Below are positions 15,958-23,506 of a stretch of 30,149 nucleotides of DNA, piece after piece. This DNA comes from JBFWIL01 sp050256015 (GTDB lineage: Bacteria; Bacteroidota; Bacteroidia; Bacteroidales; Prolixibacteraceae): contig JBFWIL010000003.1 of the NCBI GenBank assembly GCA_050256015.1, positions 1 to 30,149 of the forward strand, given 5' to 3'. Position 1 is the stretch's first letter, and each line of letters opens with the position of its first letter. The position numbers were made by a program, and so were the translations under genes. The notes beneath the pieces were generated by a model. That model ran no database searches. It had not been told where the DNA came from and worked only from the letters and a program-made list of their open reading frames with translations.

Positions 15958-16458
15958 ATGAGAACCCTGTTCATTGAAGACCGGAAAAAAATTGAAGCGA
16001 TAATCCGTTCCTGCAAGACCTGTTACCTGGCCGTAAACGATGCGGGCAAGCCCTATGTGCTACCTATGAACTTCGGTATGGACGGCAATTGCATCATTCT
16101 GCACGGAGCCCGGGAAGGCAGGTTATGGGAATGCCTGCACCGGAATCCGGAAGTCTGCATCAACTGGACCCTGGGCGAAGAACTGGCCTGGCAGGACAAG
16201 CACGTGGGCTGCAGCTACCGGGTACGTTCCCGATCGGTTATCGTGGAAGGAACGGCCGGCATTGTGGAAGATCCTGAAGAGAAATACCGTCTTCTCCAGG
16301 TGCTAATGGCCCAGTACAGTGACCGGGAGTTCAGATTCGGGGCTCCTTCGGTATGCAATGTGGCCGTTTACCGCGTGCCGGTAAACCGGATCACGGCCAA
16401 AGCCTTCGGGGTGCCTGCCCGGGTTCGTCCGGGAAAAGGGAAAGGAGGCCGCCCGTGA
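15958..16458 (+). CDS. PNPOx-like flavin-binding protein, NimA type
   Basis: This 166-residue protein has the split-barrel fold of the pyridoxamine 5'-phosphate oxidase-like family. It starts M-R-T-L-F-I-E-D-R-K-K-I-E-A-I-I, followed by the strand C-Y-L-A-V-N-D-A-G-K-P-Y-V-L-P-M-N-F-G. Next come L-H-G-A-R-E-G-R-L-W and the later Y-R-S-V-I-V-E-G-T-A-G-I-V-like strand. This is the layout of Pyridox_ox_2/NimA-like proteins, which bind FMN or related cofactors; some reduce nitroimidazoles, but most have unknown substrates. ATG at 15958 was chosen because the frame upstream runs back into dnaG. It starts 14 bases after dnaG and its stop overlaps the start of the SDR gene, so the three are probably co-transcribed. 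Confidence 0.83.
   Translation: MRTLFIEDRKKIEAIIRSCKTCYLAVNDAGKPYVLPMNFGMDGNCIILHGAREGRLWECLHRNPEVCINWTLGEELAWQDKHVGCSYRVRSRSVIVEGTAGIVEDPEEKYRLLQVLMAQYSDREFRFGAPSVCNVAVYRVPVNRITAKAFGVPARVRPGKGKGGRP
16441..16458 (+). promoter_or_regulatory. Shine-Dalgarno and GTGA stop-start overlap
   Basis: AAAGGAGG (16441-16448) lies six bases before the GTG start at 16455, and GTGA joins that start to the TGA stop of the preceding gene. This decides the start of the SDR gene and suggests translational coupling. A strong Shine-Dalgarno sequence is unusual for Bacteroidota and for this window. Confidence 0.65.
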
Positions 16459-17480
16459 TCCTGGTGACGGGAGGAACCGGACTGGTAGGTGCGCACCTGC
16501 TGTTCGAACTGCTTGGCTCGGGCCGGAAAATACGTGCCCTGAAACGAAAATCTGGCGACCTGCGCCTGGTAAGACGAATTTTTTCCTACTATTCCGAAGA
16601 ACCGGACCGGCTGATGCAACAGATCGAATGGACAGAAGGCGATATACTGGATTATGCCGGTATGGAGGAACAGACCAAAGGAATCGATGTGATCTACCAC
16701 TGCGCCGCCATGGTCTCCTTTCATGCAGACGACCGGAACAGCATGGTAAACAACAATGTGCAGGGAACGGCCAACCTGATCAATGCAGCCCTACAGCAGG
16801 GAGTAAAACGGTTCTGCCACGTTAGCTCCATCGCCGCGCTGGGAAAAACCACCGACGGGACGGAGATTAACGAAGAGACCTACTGGACCCCTTCCCGCCA
16901 GAAGACAAGCTACAGCCTAAGCAAATTCTTTTCGGAAATGGAAGTATGGCGGGGAATGGAAGAAGGGCTGGAAGCCGTAATTGTGAATCCTTCCATCATC
17001 CTGGGACCGGGTCACTGGGACATGGGCAGCCCCAAATTTTTTCAGGCGGTCTGGAAAGGGCTGAAATACTACACCCGGGGGGAAACCGGTTTTGTGGATG
17101 TGCGCGACGTAACCCGGGCCATGCTGCTGTTAACCGGAGACGACCATTTCCGCGAGACCAGAAACCAGCGCTTCATCCTGAACGCGGGCAACATAAGCTA
17201 CCGGAAATTTTTCAACCGGATTGCCGACACCCTGGAACGTCCCCGCCCAAAGACCTTCGCCTCCGACCTGATTCTACAACTGGCCTGGCGGGGAGCCCGT
17301 ATGGCCAGTCTTTTTTCCGGGAAACGCCCGGCAATCACCCGGGAAACCGTTTCCGGCTCAAACACAATCAACCATTACAACGGCAGCAAAATCTGCCGGC
17401 TGACCGGCTTCAGCTACCGCAGCCTGGAAGAAACGATCAGTGATATCGGCAAATTGTTTCTGAAAGACCTCAGTCTGTAA
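16455..17480 (+). CDS. extended SDR, NAD-dependent epimerase/dehydratase family
   Basis: This 341-residue protein has a Rossmann fold at its very start (V-I-L-V-T-G-G-T-G-L-V-G, with G6-x-x-G9-x-x-G12 binding the dinucleotide). The acidic D-I-L-D segment, H-C-A-A-M-V-S-F and the catalytic Y-S-L-S-K (YxxxK) with an upstream H-V-S-S-I-A serine block follow. N-P-S-I-I-L-G-P-G is typical of the extended SDR family that includes dihydroflavonol-reductase-like and sugar-epimerase-like enzymes. The substrate cannot be read from the sequence. GTG at 16455 is preferred to an ATG at 16353, which would overlap the previous gene by over 100 bases and precede the Rossmann motif with unrelated residues. 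Its end overlaps the convergent ROK gene by 11 bases. Confidence 0.87.
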   Translation: MILVTGGTGLVGAHLLFELLGSGRKIRALKRKSGDLRLVRRIFSYYSEEPDRLMQQIEWTEGDILDYAGMEEQTKGIDVIYHCAAMVSFHADDRNSMVNNNVQGTANLINAALQQGVKRFCHVSSIAALGKTTDGTEINEETYWTPSRQKTSYSLSKFFSEMEVWRGMEEGLEAVIVNPSIILGPGHWDMGSPKFFQAVWKGLKYYTRGETGFVDVRDVTRAMLLLTGDDHFRETRNQRFILNAGNISYRKFFNRIADTLERPRPKTFASDLILQLAWRGARMASLFSGKRPAITRETVSGSNTINHYNGSKICRLTGFSYRSLEETISDIGKLFLKDLSL

Positions 17481-18447
17481 TTTCTTTCCAGACCAAGGCA
17501 CTGGCCCCTACAATGGCCGCGTCGCCTGGTTTCAGCAAAGAAGGCAGCACCCTGATCTTTCCCCTAAAGATTGGCAGCAGATTATCTTCCAGACTTTCCC
17601 TGACCGGTTTGAATATATACTCGCCAGACGCCGTGGGACCGCCAAACAGGAAAATAGCTTCCGGACTGAGATGATGAACCGTGTCGGCCAGACCCTGTCC
17701 AAGCCATCTGCCCGTCTGTTCAAAAACTTCCAGCGCTACGCGGTCTCCCTTTTCGGCAGCCTCAAAAATCATCTTTGAATCCAGCTCCCGAAAAGATTTT
17801 CCGGCCAGCAGACTGTCGGCAGCATTATCACGCACCATGATTTCAAAAGCAGTTCGCTTCATCCCCGGAGCCGAACAATAGGCTTCCAGATGTCCGCGGG
17901 CCCCGCAACCGCAAAGCCGTCCCCCGGGAATCAGCATGGTATGCCCGCATTCTCCCGCAAAACCGTCATGTCCGTATACCAGGTTGCCGTCGACCACCAC
18001 CCCGCTCCCCACACCGGTCCCCAGGGTGAACATAACAAAATTCTTCATTGCGCTGGCTCCCCCATAGATCATTTCGCCTATAGCCGCGGCATTGGCATCG
18101 TTGGTCAGGGCCAGAACCTGCATCTCTCCAAAGTTCTGCCTTAGCAACTGCACCAGCGGAACCACCCCCTTAAAAGAGAGGTTCGGAGCATATTCAATCG
18201 TTCCTTTGTAATAATTCCCGTTGGGAGCCCCGATCCCGATCCCCAGCACTTCCAGGTCGCTGTTAACCAGTCTGACCGAGTCTATCAGTTCCCTGACCGA
18301 AGCAGAGACCTCCGATACATAGCGGTTCACATCTCCATGCGAAGGAGTTTTAATCGAGCTTTTCATCATGACATGACCTTCCCGGCCAACAATACCGATA
18401 GCAGTATTGGTCCCACCAATGTCAATTCCGACAGCAACCTGTTTCAT
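17470..18447 (-). CDS. ROK-family sugar kinase, glucokinase-like
   Basis: This 325-residue protein has the N-terminal ATP-binding motif D-I-G-G-T-N-T-A-I-G, the D-A-N-A-A-A-I-G-E substrate block and T-L-G-T-G-V-G-S-G-V-V-V. The ROK signature runs from E-C-G-H-T through C-G-C-G-A-R-G-H-L-E-A-Y. In the usual signature the residue before L-E is a third zinc-binding cysteine; here it is His. The change may keep metal binding or weaken it. Phosphorylation of glucose or another hexose is likely, but transcriptional regulators of this family carry an extra DNA-binding domain that is absent here, so a kinase is favoured. The gene is single on its strand, with a promoter-like element upstream, and converges on the SDR gene. 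Confidence 0.92.
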   Translation of the reverse strand: MKQVAVGIDIGGTNTAIGIVGREGHVMMKSSIKTPSHGDVNRYVSEVSASVRELIDSVRLVNSDLEVLGIGIGAPNGNYYKGTIEYAPNLSFKGVVPLVQLLRQNFGEMQVLALTNDANAAAIGEMIYGGASAMKNFVMFTLGTGVGSGVVVDGNLVYGHDGFAGECGHTMLIPGGRLCGCGARGHLEAYCSAPGMKRTAFEIMVRDNAADSLLAGKSFRELDSKMIFEAAEKGDRVALEVFEQTGRWLGQGLADTVHHLSPEAIFLFGGPTASGEYIFKPVRESLEDNLLPIFRGKIRVLPSLLKPGDAAIVGASALVWKEITD

Positions 18448-18504
18448 AGCTTGTTCGTTTTAATGGTTTAAATCTTCCGTCTCCGGTACCGGAAACCTTT
18501 CTGA

Positions 18505-18512
18505 CAAATTTA
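18505..18512 (-). promoter_or_regulatory. putative -7 element for the ROK kinase gene
   Basis: On the minus strand this reads TAAATTTG, a full match to TAnnTTTG, 58 bases before the start at 18447. No clear -33 element lies at the expected distance. Confidence 0.45.
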
Positions 18513-18585
18513 AACATTCAATCCGGAAAACAGACATCCGGGAGCAGAAACCGCATCTTTTCAGGGGAAAGCCGCTTTGAAATCC

Positions 18586-18593
18586 TATCTTTG
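18586..18593 (+). promoter_or_regulatory. putative -7 element for the aldo/keto reductase gene
   Basis: TATCTTTG is a full match to TAnnTTTG and ends 23 bases before the ATG at 18617. A TTTT run about 24 bases upstream is only a weak -33 candidate. Confidence 0.5.
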
Positions 18594-18616
18594 TATCGGA
18601 ACCAAACCAGACAGGC

Positions 18617-19609
18617 ATGAGCTACACGGCAAATCCGGACCGCTACGGCACCATGCCCTACCGTCGTTGCGGACGGTCGGGAATTAAGCTGCCGGCCCTT
18701 TCCCTGGGACTCTGGCATAATTTCGGGGAAGTGGACGCATTAAAAAACAGTCGTCAAATTGTTCTCCGGGCCTTTGACCTGGGAGTCACTCATTTCGACC
18801 TGGCAAACAACTACGGTCCACCTCCGGGCTCGGCCGAGGAGAATTTCGGGCGTATTCTCAGCCAGGACCTGCAGGTACACCGCGATGAGCTGATCATTTC
18901 CACCAAAGCCGGCTACCTGATGTGGCCCGGACCATACGGCAACTGGGGAAGCCGGAAATACATGCTGGCCAGCCTGGAACAGAGTCTGAAACGCATGAAA
19001 CTGGACTACGTGGATATTTTTTACTCCCACCGGCCCGACCCGGAGACTCCCCTGGAAGAGACCTTGGCGGCCATGGACCAGGCCATTCGCCAGGGCAAGG
19101 CCCTGTATGCCGGGATATCAAACTATCCGCCGGAACAAACGCGGGAAGCAGCCCGCATTCTGAGGGAACTCAACACGCCCTGCCTTATTCACCAGTTCCG
19201 CTATTCCATGTTTGAACGGAAACCAGAACAGGGCCTCCTGGATGTGCTGGAAGCGGAAGGTATAGGATGCATAGCTTTTTCTCCCCTGGCACAGGGATTA
19301 CTAACCAACAAATACCTGGGGGGTATTCCCGAAGGATCCAGGGCTTCCAAATCATGGAGTTTTCTGAAGCCTGAGCAGATAAAGCCGGCCCTGCATAAGG
19401 TAAGCCGGCTGAACGAGCTGGCCTTGCAAAGAAAGCAAAGCCTGGCCCAGATGGCTCTGGCCTGGCTGCTGAAAGACAAACGCATAACTTCCGTGCTGAT
19501 TGGCGCCAGCTCAGTTGCCCAGCTTGAAAATTCGGCAGCCATGACCGCTTGCAAGGATTTCAGCAAAGAAGAACTTCAGACAATAGACCGTATCCTGGCA
19601 GGAAACTGA
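18617..19609 (+). CDS. aldo/keto reductase, YghZ/Mgr-like
   Basis: This 330-residue NADPH-dependent oxidoreductase has a TIM-barrel fold. It starts with Y-R-R-C-G-R-S-G-I-K-L-P-A-L-S-L-G-L-W. The catalytic tetrad is visible: Asp in H-F-D-L-A, Tyr in N-N-Y-G, Lys in S-T-K-A-G-Y and His in F-Y-S-H-R-P-D. The insert G-P-P-P-G-S-A-E and G-L-W-H-N-F-G resemble the YghZ group (L-glyceraldehyde-3-phosphate reductase, linked to methylglyoxal detoxification). The C-terminal cofactor site is present in V-L-I-G-A-S-S-V-A-Q-L. It is transcribed alone and converges on the OmpA-family gene only 15 bases away. The physiological substrate is inferred from the family only. Confidence 0.92.
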   Translation: MSYTANPDRYGTMPYRRCGRSGIKLPALSLGLWHNFGEVDALKNSRQIVLRAFDLGVTHFDLANNYGPPPGSAEENFGRILSQDLQVHRDELIISTKAGYLMWPGPYGNWGSRKYMLASLEQSLKRMKLDYVDIFYSHRPDPETPLEETLAAMDQAIRQGKALYAGISNYPPEQTREAARILRELNTPCLIHQFRYSMFERKPEQGLLDVLEAEGIGCIAFSPLAQGLLTNKYLGGIPEGSRASKSWSFLKPEQIKPALHKVSRLNELALQRKQSLAQMALAWLLKDKRITSVLIGASSVAQLENSAAMTACKDFSKEELQTIDRILAGN

Positions 19610-19624
19610 TTATACGGGGGAAAC

Positions 19625-20296
19625 TTACATTCCTGCTTCCCGCTGTGCGTCGGAGATCATCTTTTCATTGGCGGTGATCAGAAACTCCACACGACGGTTT
19701 TGTGCCCGGCCAGTCTCGGTGGCGTTATCGTATTTCGGATTCAGCTCTCCGTAGCCAACAGTTTTGATCCGGCTGCCGGCAATCCCATACTGAAGCAGGT
19801 AAGAAGCCACCGAACCGGCACGTTTTTCAGAAAGGGCCTGGTTATAGCTTTCCGAGCCTGAACTGTCGGTGTGCCCCTGAACCTCAATATCCGTATCCGG
19901 ATAACTGTTCAGAATGGTTACCAGCTTGTCCAGGTTGGCCGTGGCGGCAGGAGTCAGACTATAACTGTTCAGGGCAAACAGAATATTGCTGTCAAATTCC
20001 ACACTGATCGCTTCTCCCACACGCTCCACCCGGGCATCGGGTACAGAACGCTCAATTTCCTGTGCCTGTTTGTCCATTTTCCGGCCGATAATGGTACCTG
20101 CGGTACCACCCACAGCCGCACCGATCACTGTTCCCAAAGCCGTATTGCCGGATGCTTTGCCAATGACCGCGCCAACCGCTGCACCTCCGCCGGCACCGAT
20201 CATGGCACCCTTTTGCGTTTTATTCATAGCCGCACAACCGCTCAGGATAAGCGCAAGCGACAGACCACCCAGCACAAACAAATTTTTTATTTTCAT
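19625..20296 (-). CDS. OmpA-family lipoprotein with glycine zipper
   Basis: This 223-residue lipoprotein has a signal peptide (M-K-I-K-N-L-F) and a lipobox L-S-G-C with lipidation at C21. Next is a glycine-zipper segment (about 30-70: G-A-M-I-G-A-G-G-G-A-A-V-G-A-V-I-G and G-T-V-I-G-A-A-V-G-G-T-A-G) that can insert in membranes. A C-terminal OmpA domain follows (N-I-L-F, V-Q-G-H-T-D-S-S-G, N-Q-A-L-S-E-K-R-A, N-R-R-V-E-F) that binds peptidoglycan. It therefore probably links the outer membrane to the cell wall. The frame is open upstream to 20449, but that extension is not signal-like, so M at 20296 is used. It is separated from the upstream coiled-coil gene by about 160 bases with no obvious promoter. 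Confidence 0.93.
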   Translation of the reverse strand: MKIKNLFVLGGLSLALILSGCAAMNKTQKGAMIGAGGGAAVGAVIGKASGNTALGTVIGAAVGGTAGTIIGRKMDKQAQEIERSVPDARVERVGEAISVEFDSNILFALNSYSLTPAATANLDKLVTILNSYPDTDIEVQGHTDSSGSESYNQALSEKRAGSVASYLLQYGIAGSRIKTVGYGELNPKYDNATETGRAQNRRVEFLITANEKMISDAQREAGM

Positions 20297-20454
20297 TCTT
20301 ATAAATTTTAAGACATTGATCATATGTTTTGTAAACAAGCCGTTGCTTTTAATAAAAAAACTGCTAATCCCATTTTTCGTATTTACTCCGTTCTCCTGTC
20401 TACAAATCCTGTTCCAAAAAACTTCACAGAAAGCAAGCCCGCGAAACAAACGGG

Positions 20455-21393
20455 TTACTTTTTGAAAGAAAACACCGTTGTGCCGATGTTGTTCCCGTCG
20501 GCAAACACATCGACGGTGTAGTTACCCGGCAGGAACGGCTCCTCTCCCTCGTTATCCCAGAAAATATTCACCGGAAGTTCATTCCCCTCATAAGTCACCT
20601 CGCGAAAGGCCGAATAGGGTATCCTCAAATCCTCGAACTTAAAAAGGTTCCGGTTCGATTTGGTAAGCAAAATCTGATCGGGACGGAGAATGCGGATGTA
20701 TATGTTCTTGCTTCCGCGCCTGGCGGTTACATTTTTACTCAGCACAAAGCTGATTCTCAGTTTCTCTGCTTTGGAGCGGTTGTTTATTTCACGTCCTTTC
20801 CTGTTAATCCCTGTCACGCTCAGATTCTGTGCTTCCAACTGGGCCGCCCGTTCCACCCGTTGCGAAAGGCGTTTCTTTTCTGCTTCCAGCGACTTGTTCC
20901 GCGACTCGACCTCCAGGTACTCCTGCTTAACCTGTTCATTCTCGGCCAACAGTTGCTGGTTCCGGCGGTTCAGGGAATCGACCTGGACGATGTAGTTGCG
21001 CATAATGCGACGCAAGGAACTCACTTCATCCTGATACCGGCTGATCTGCTCGTAGCTGGCTTTCTTCAGCTGGCCGATTTCCAGCATCAGGTCTTTTACC
21101 TGAGTACGGGCCATGAAAAGAGCCGAGTTAAGCGTATCGTTATCGGTTCTTAATTGATCATAACTAGCTACCATACCGCTCAGTTCCTCCTGCAACTGCT
21201 GCTTTTCAATGTTCAGGGCACCGACGATCCGTGCATGTTCGCCGCGCTGCAGAATAAGAAGCACCACGGCAACCAGCAAAATGACAGATAAAAAAACAAC
21301 AAGCAGGTTGTTCCTCCGTTCCTTCTCCGTTCTGCCCAGTGAAAATCCTTTCTTTTTCCCTTCCGTATCAGCCATGATTTTTGCTTTATCCAT
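20455..21393 (-). CDS. membrane-anchored coiled-coil protein
   Basis: This 312-residue protein has a charged N-terminus, one transmembrane helix (about residues 29-49) and a long coiled coil rich in Q, E, L and R (about 55-185). It ends in a C-terminal domain of beta-strand character (about 200-312: K-L-R-I-S-F-V-L-S-K, K-N-I-Y-I-R-I-L-R-P, Y-T-V-D-V-F-A-D-G-N). It is therefore likely an inner-membrane protein with its coiled coil outside the cytoplasm. I do not recognise the family by name; it looks like a conserved Bacteroidota protein. A second ATG at 21375 (M-A-D-T-E-G) is a plausible start, since the promoter at 21406-21436 would leave a more usual leader. Function is unknown; envelope structure is a guess from the topology. 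Confidence 0.65.
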   Translation of the reverse strand: MDKAKIMADTEGKKKGFSLGRTEKERRNNLLVVFLSVILLVAVVLLILQRGEHARIVGALNIEKQQLQEELSGMVASYDQLRTDNDTLNSALFMARTQVKDLMLEIGQLKKASYEQISRYQDEVSSLRRIMRNYIVQVDSLNRRNQQLLAENEQVKQEYLEVESRNKSLEAEKKRLSQRVERAAQLEAQNLSVTGINRKGREINNRSKAEKLRISFVLSKNVTARRGSKNIYIRILRPDQILLTKSNRNLFKFEDLRIPYSAFREVTYEGNELPVNIFWDNEGEEPFLPGNYTVDVFADGNNIGTTVFSFKK

Positions 21394-21405
21394 TCCTTAA
21401 CTTCA

Positions 21406-21436
21406 CAAAAATAGTATTATTTTGGAGCTGTTCAAA
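21406..21436 (-). promoter_or_regulatory. promoter of the coiled-coil protein gene
   Basis: On the minus strand TTTG (21433-21436) and TATTTTTG (21406-21413) match the -33 and -7 elements with exactly 19 bases between them. The start codons at 21393 or 21375 follow shortly after. Confidence 0.7.
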
Positions 21437-21545
21437 CACACCGGTCAGAATGCAGAAATCGGTTTTATGCGAAACAGGGAAGACAGTTCCGACTACGGGC
21501 TATCTCCCGGGGACCTGGAAAACCTGCAACTACCACAGTGAAATT

Positions 21546-23489
21546 TCAGGGACGACGACGCTGACCTGAGGAACGATTCCTGTTTTTCTGCACATCGGCA
21601 TCTTCATCAATCAGCTTCTTCTTCAACTGCAGATCATCGGGTAAACTCCAGTTCTCACGAATCTCGAAGTTGGACCTGATTTTTAATATTTTCGGAAAAT
21701 AAACCACCCGTTCGGGCTGCTCGCCTGCATCCAGATCACCCGCATCCCAGGACCCGTTTCGGTTCCTGTCAGAAATCAGCCGGATCTTGAATTTTTCCGG
21801 TTTCACAAAAGTGAATTCCACCAGTCCGTCGGATCCAAGGGGAAGCTGTTTAACCAGTTCTTCATTATCCGTATTTTTCAGCAACTGAACCAGGGAGGGG
21901 CCGGGTACCCGACTTACATTCAGCAGGATACGGCCGTAATAATTTTCTTTCTGAATGGTAAATTTTCCGGCAAGCGGAGCCGAGGGCAAACCGCTGCAGC
22001 TCACGGCAGCGGCCGAATCGATCTCCAGCCGGTAAACACCTTCATACTCCCATGGATGGCTGATGAGATAGCGGCGCTGCAGGATACTGTCCTGAACAGG
22101 CTGAACGGGAATTTCCTGAACCAGCGTATCCATCTGCTGATAGAGGTGAACCCCGCTGTAATCAAAGGAAGCCAGCGGTTCAGGTACCGTCAGCACAAGC
22201 GGCAGATAGGGATCAAAGTCCGAGCGGGCGTTTTGCCGGAAAGAAAACGGCTGAACAGCGGGTGTTTCTTCCCGCTCACGCCGCCGTCCTCTTCTTACCG
22301 GATCGGAATAATAAAATTCCAGGGTGTCCTCCCGGAAAACCTGCCTGGCAAGACTGTCCAGAACCTGGTAGTGCACTTCCAGCTTCAGGGTGTCCAGCCG
22401 GCTGACCAGCGTATCGGTAATCCACAGCGTAACAGAGTCGCGTTTGGCCCCAAACTCCATATAGGCCCATTCACGCTCCCGCTTCACCGGCGTAATAAGT
22501 TCCACCCGGAAAGAGTCGGTCAGACTGTTCGTGAACAGGAAATTGATCTGGTTCCGCTGCTCCCGCTTGTAACTTTCAAGAAACTGATCGGAAGAAGGCT
22601 CCTCAAACAGCAGCAGATAATGCGGTAACATCCGTTTATGCCGTTGTGGCCGGTGCGCCTGTATGAGGGAATCGGCACGGAGGGTATCTGCCAGGGAAAG
22701 CAGCAGACTGTCGGCCGGTCCCGGCAGGTTATCTGCCAGGGGCTGACTGAAATACAGGCTATCGAGATCATCGGTCGCTGCAGTTTCCTCTCCCGGATAA
22801 GCCGGGACCACCAGGCTGTCGAGAAAGGCAATCCGCTCACCGGGCTGAGAGTATGTCAGACTGTTGTCAACATCTTCCAGGGCGAACAGTCTGTATTTCC
22901 CTTCAGACACATTGGTGACGGCATAAAACCCTTCCGCATCAGTACGGGCAACATAGCGGGGAATCTTCTCCCGGAAAGCTTTCAGACTGTCGGTTTCCGG
23001 ATACAACAACACAAGAATATCTTCGACCGGTTCCATATTTTCGGCATTCAGCACATAGCCCCCGATCATCAGACTGTCGAAAACAGGTCCGGTGCTGAAG
23101 GCAAAACGGAAGTCTTCCAACGGGTTGCTTTCGTTATTGTCGACAATGGCATCCTTAAAATCGAGTGTATAGGTGACATTTCTCAGCAGGCTGTCGCCCA
23201 GTTCAATGGTAAGCGTTTTCGATTTAGAGCGGACCCTGGGCATGCTCTGAAGGGGAGGAGAAACCACCAGCCGGCTGGACAGCTCCGAAGAAATCACAAA
23301 CTCGTCAAACGTGAGGCTCACGCTGTTCCCCTTATAGTTTAATGTATTCGGGGCAGGATCGGTATGCACCACCCTGGGGGGAATACTGTCTTTGTCACCT
23401 CCACTAGGCATACCCACATTGGCACAGGAGGTCGTGAACAGCAGATAAGCCATGTAACCGAAAGACAGAAGCAAAAGATATTTCTTCAT
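21546..23489 (-). CDS. lipoprotein with N-terminal Ig-like domain
   Basis: This 647-residue lipoprotein has a signal peptide and lipobox T-T-S-C with lipidation at C22. Next is a short linker (G-M-P-S-G-G-D-K-D-S-I-P-P) and a bacterial Ig-like domain of the Big_5/SbsA type (about 38-135: P-P-R-V-V-H-T-D-P-A-P-N, V-S-L-T-F-D-E-F-V, F-R-F-A-F-S-T-G). A small beta domain resembling SpaA/carboxypeptidase-regulatory repeats follows at about 145-205 (G-Y-V-L-N-A-E-N-M-E-P-V, Y-A-V-T-N-V-S-E-G-K-Y). The rest is beta-rich and unassigned, with a very basic C-terminus (R-N-R-S-S-G-Q-R-R-R-P). It starts 17 bases after glmS on the same strand, so it is probably co-transcribed with it. It is likely a surface or periplasmic protein; no enzyme motif is visible. 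Confidence 0.78.
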   Translation of the reverse strand: MKKYLLLLSFGYMAYLLFTTSCANVGMPSGGDKDSIPPRVVHTDPAPNTLNYKGNSVSLTFDEFVISSELSSRLVVSPPLQSMPRVRSKSKTLTIELGDSLLRNVTYTLDFKDAIVDNNESNPLEDFRFAFSTGPVFDSLMIGGYVLNAENMEPVEDILVLLYPETDSLKAFREKIPRYVARTDAEGFYAVTNVSEGKYRLFALEDVDNSLTYSQPGERIAFLDSLVVPAYPGEETAATDDLDSLYFSQPLADNLPGPADSLLLSLADTLRADSLIQAHRPQRHKRMLPHYLLLFEEPSSDQFLESYKREQRNQINFLFTNSLTDSFRVELITPVKREREWAYMEFGAKRDSVTLWITDTLVSRLDTLKLEVHYQVLDSLARQVFREDTLEFYYSDPVRRGRRREREETPAVQPFSFRQNARSDFDPYLPLVLTVPEPLASFDYSGVHLYQQMDTLVQEIPVQPVQDSILQRRYLISHPWEYEGVYRLEIDSAAAVSCSGLPSAPLAGKFTIQKENYYGRILLNVSRVPGPSLVQLLKNTDNEELVKQLPLGSDGLVEFTFVKPEKFKIRLISDRNRNGSWDAGDLDAGEQPERVVYFPKILKIRSNFEIRENWSLPDDLQLKKKLIDEDADVQKNRNRSSGQRRRP

Positions 23490-23506
23490 GCAGGCATTTC
23501 TTCAGT

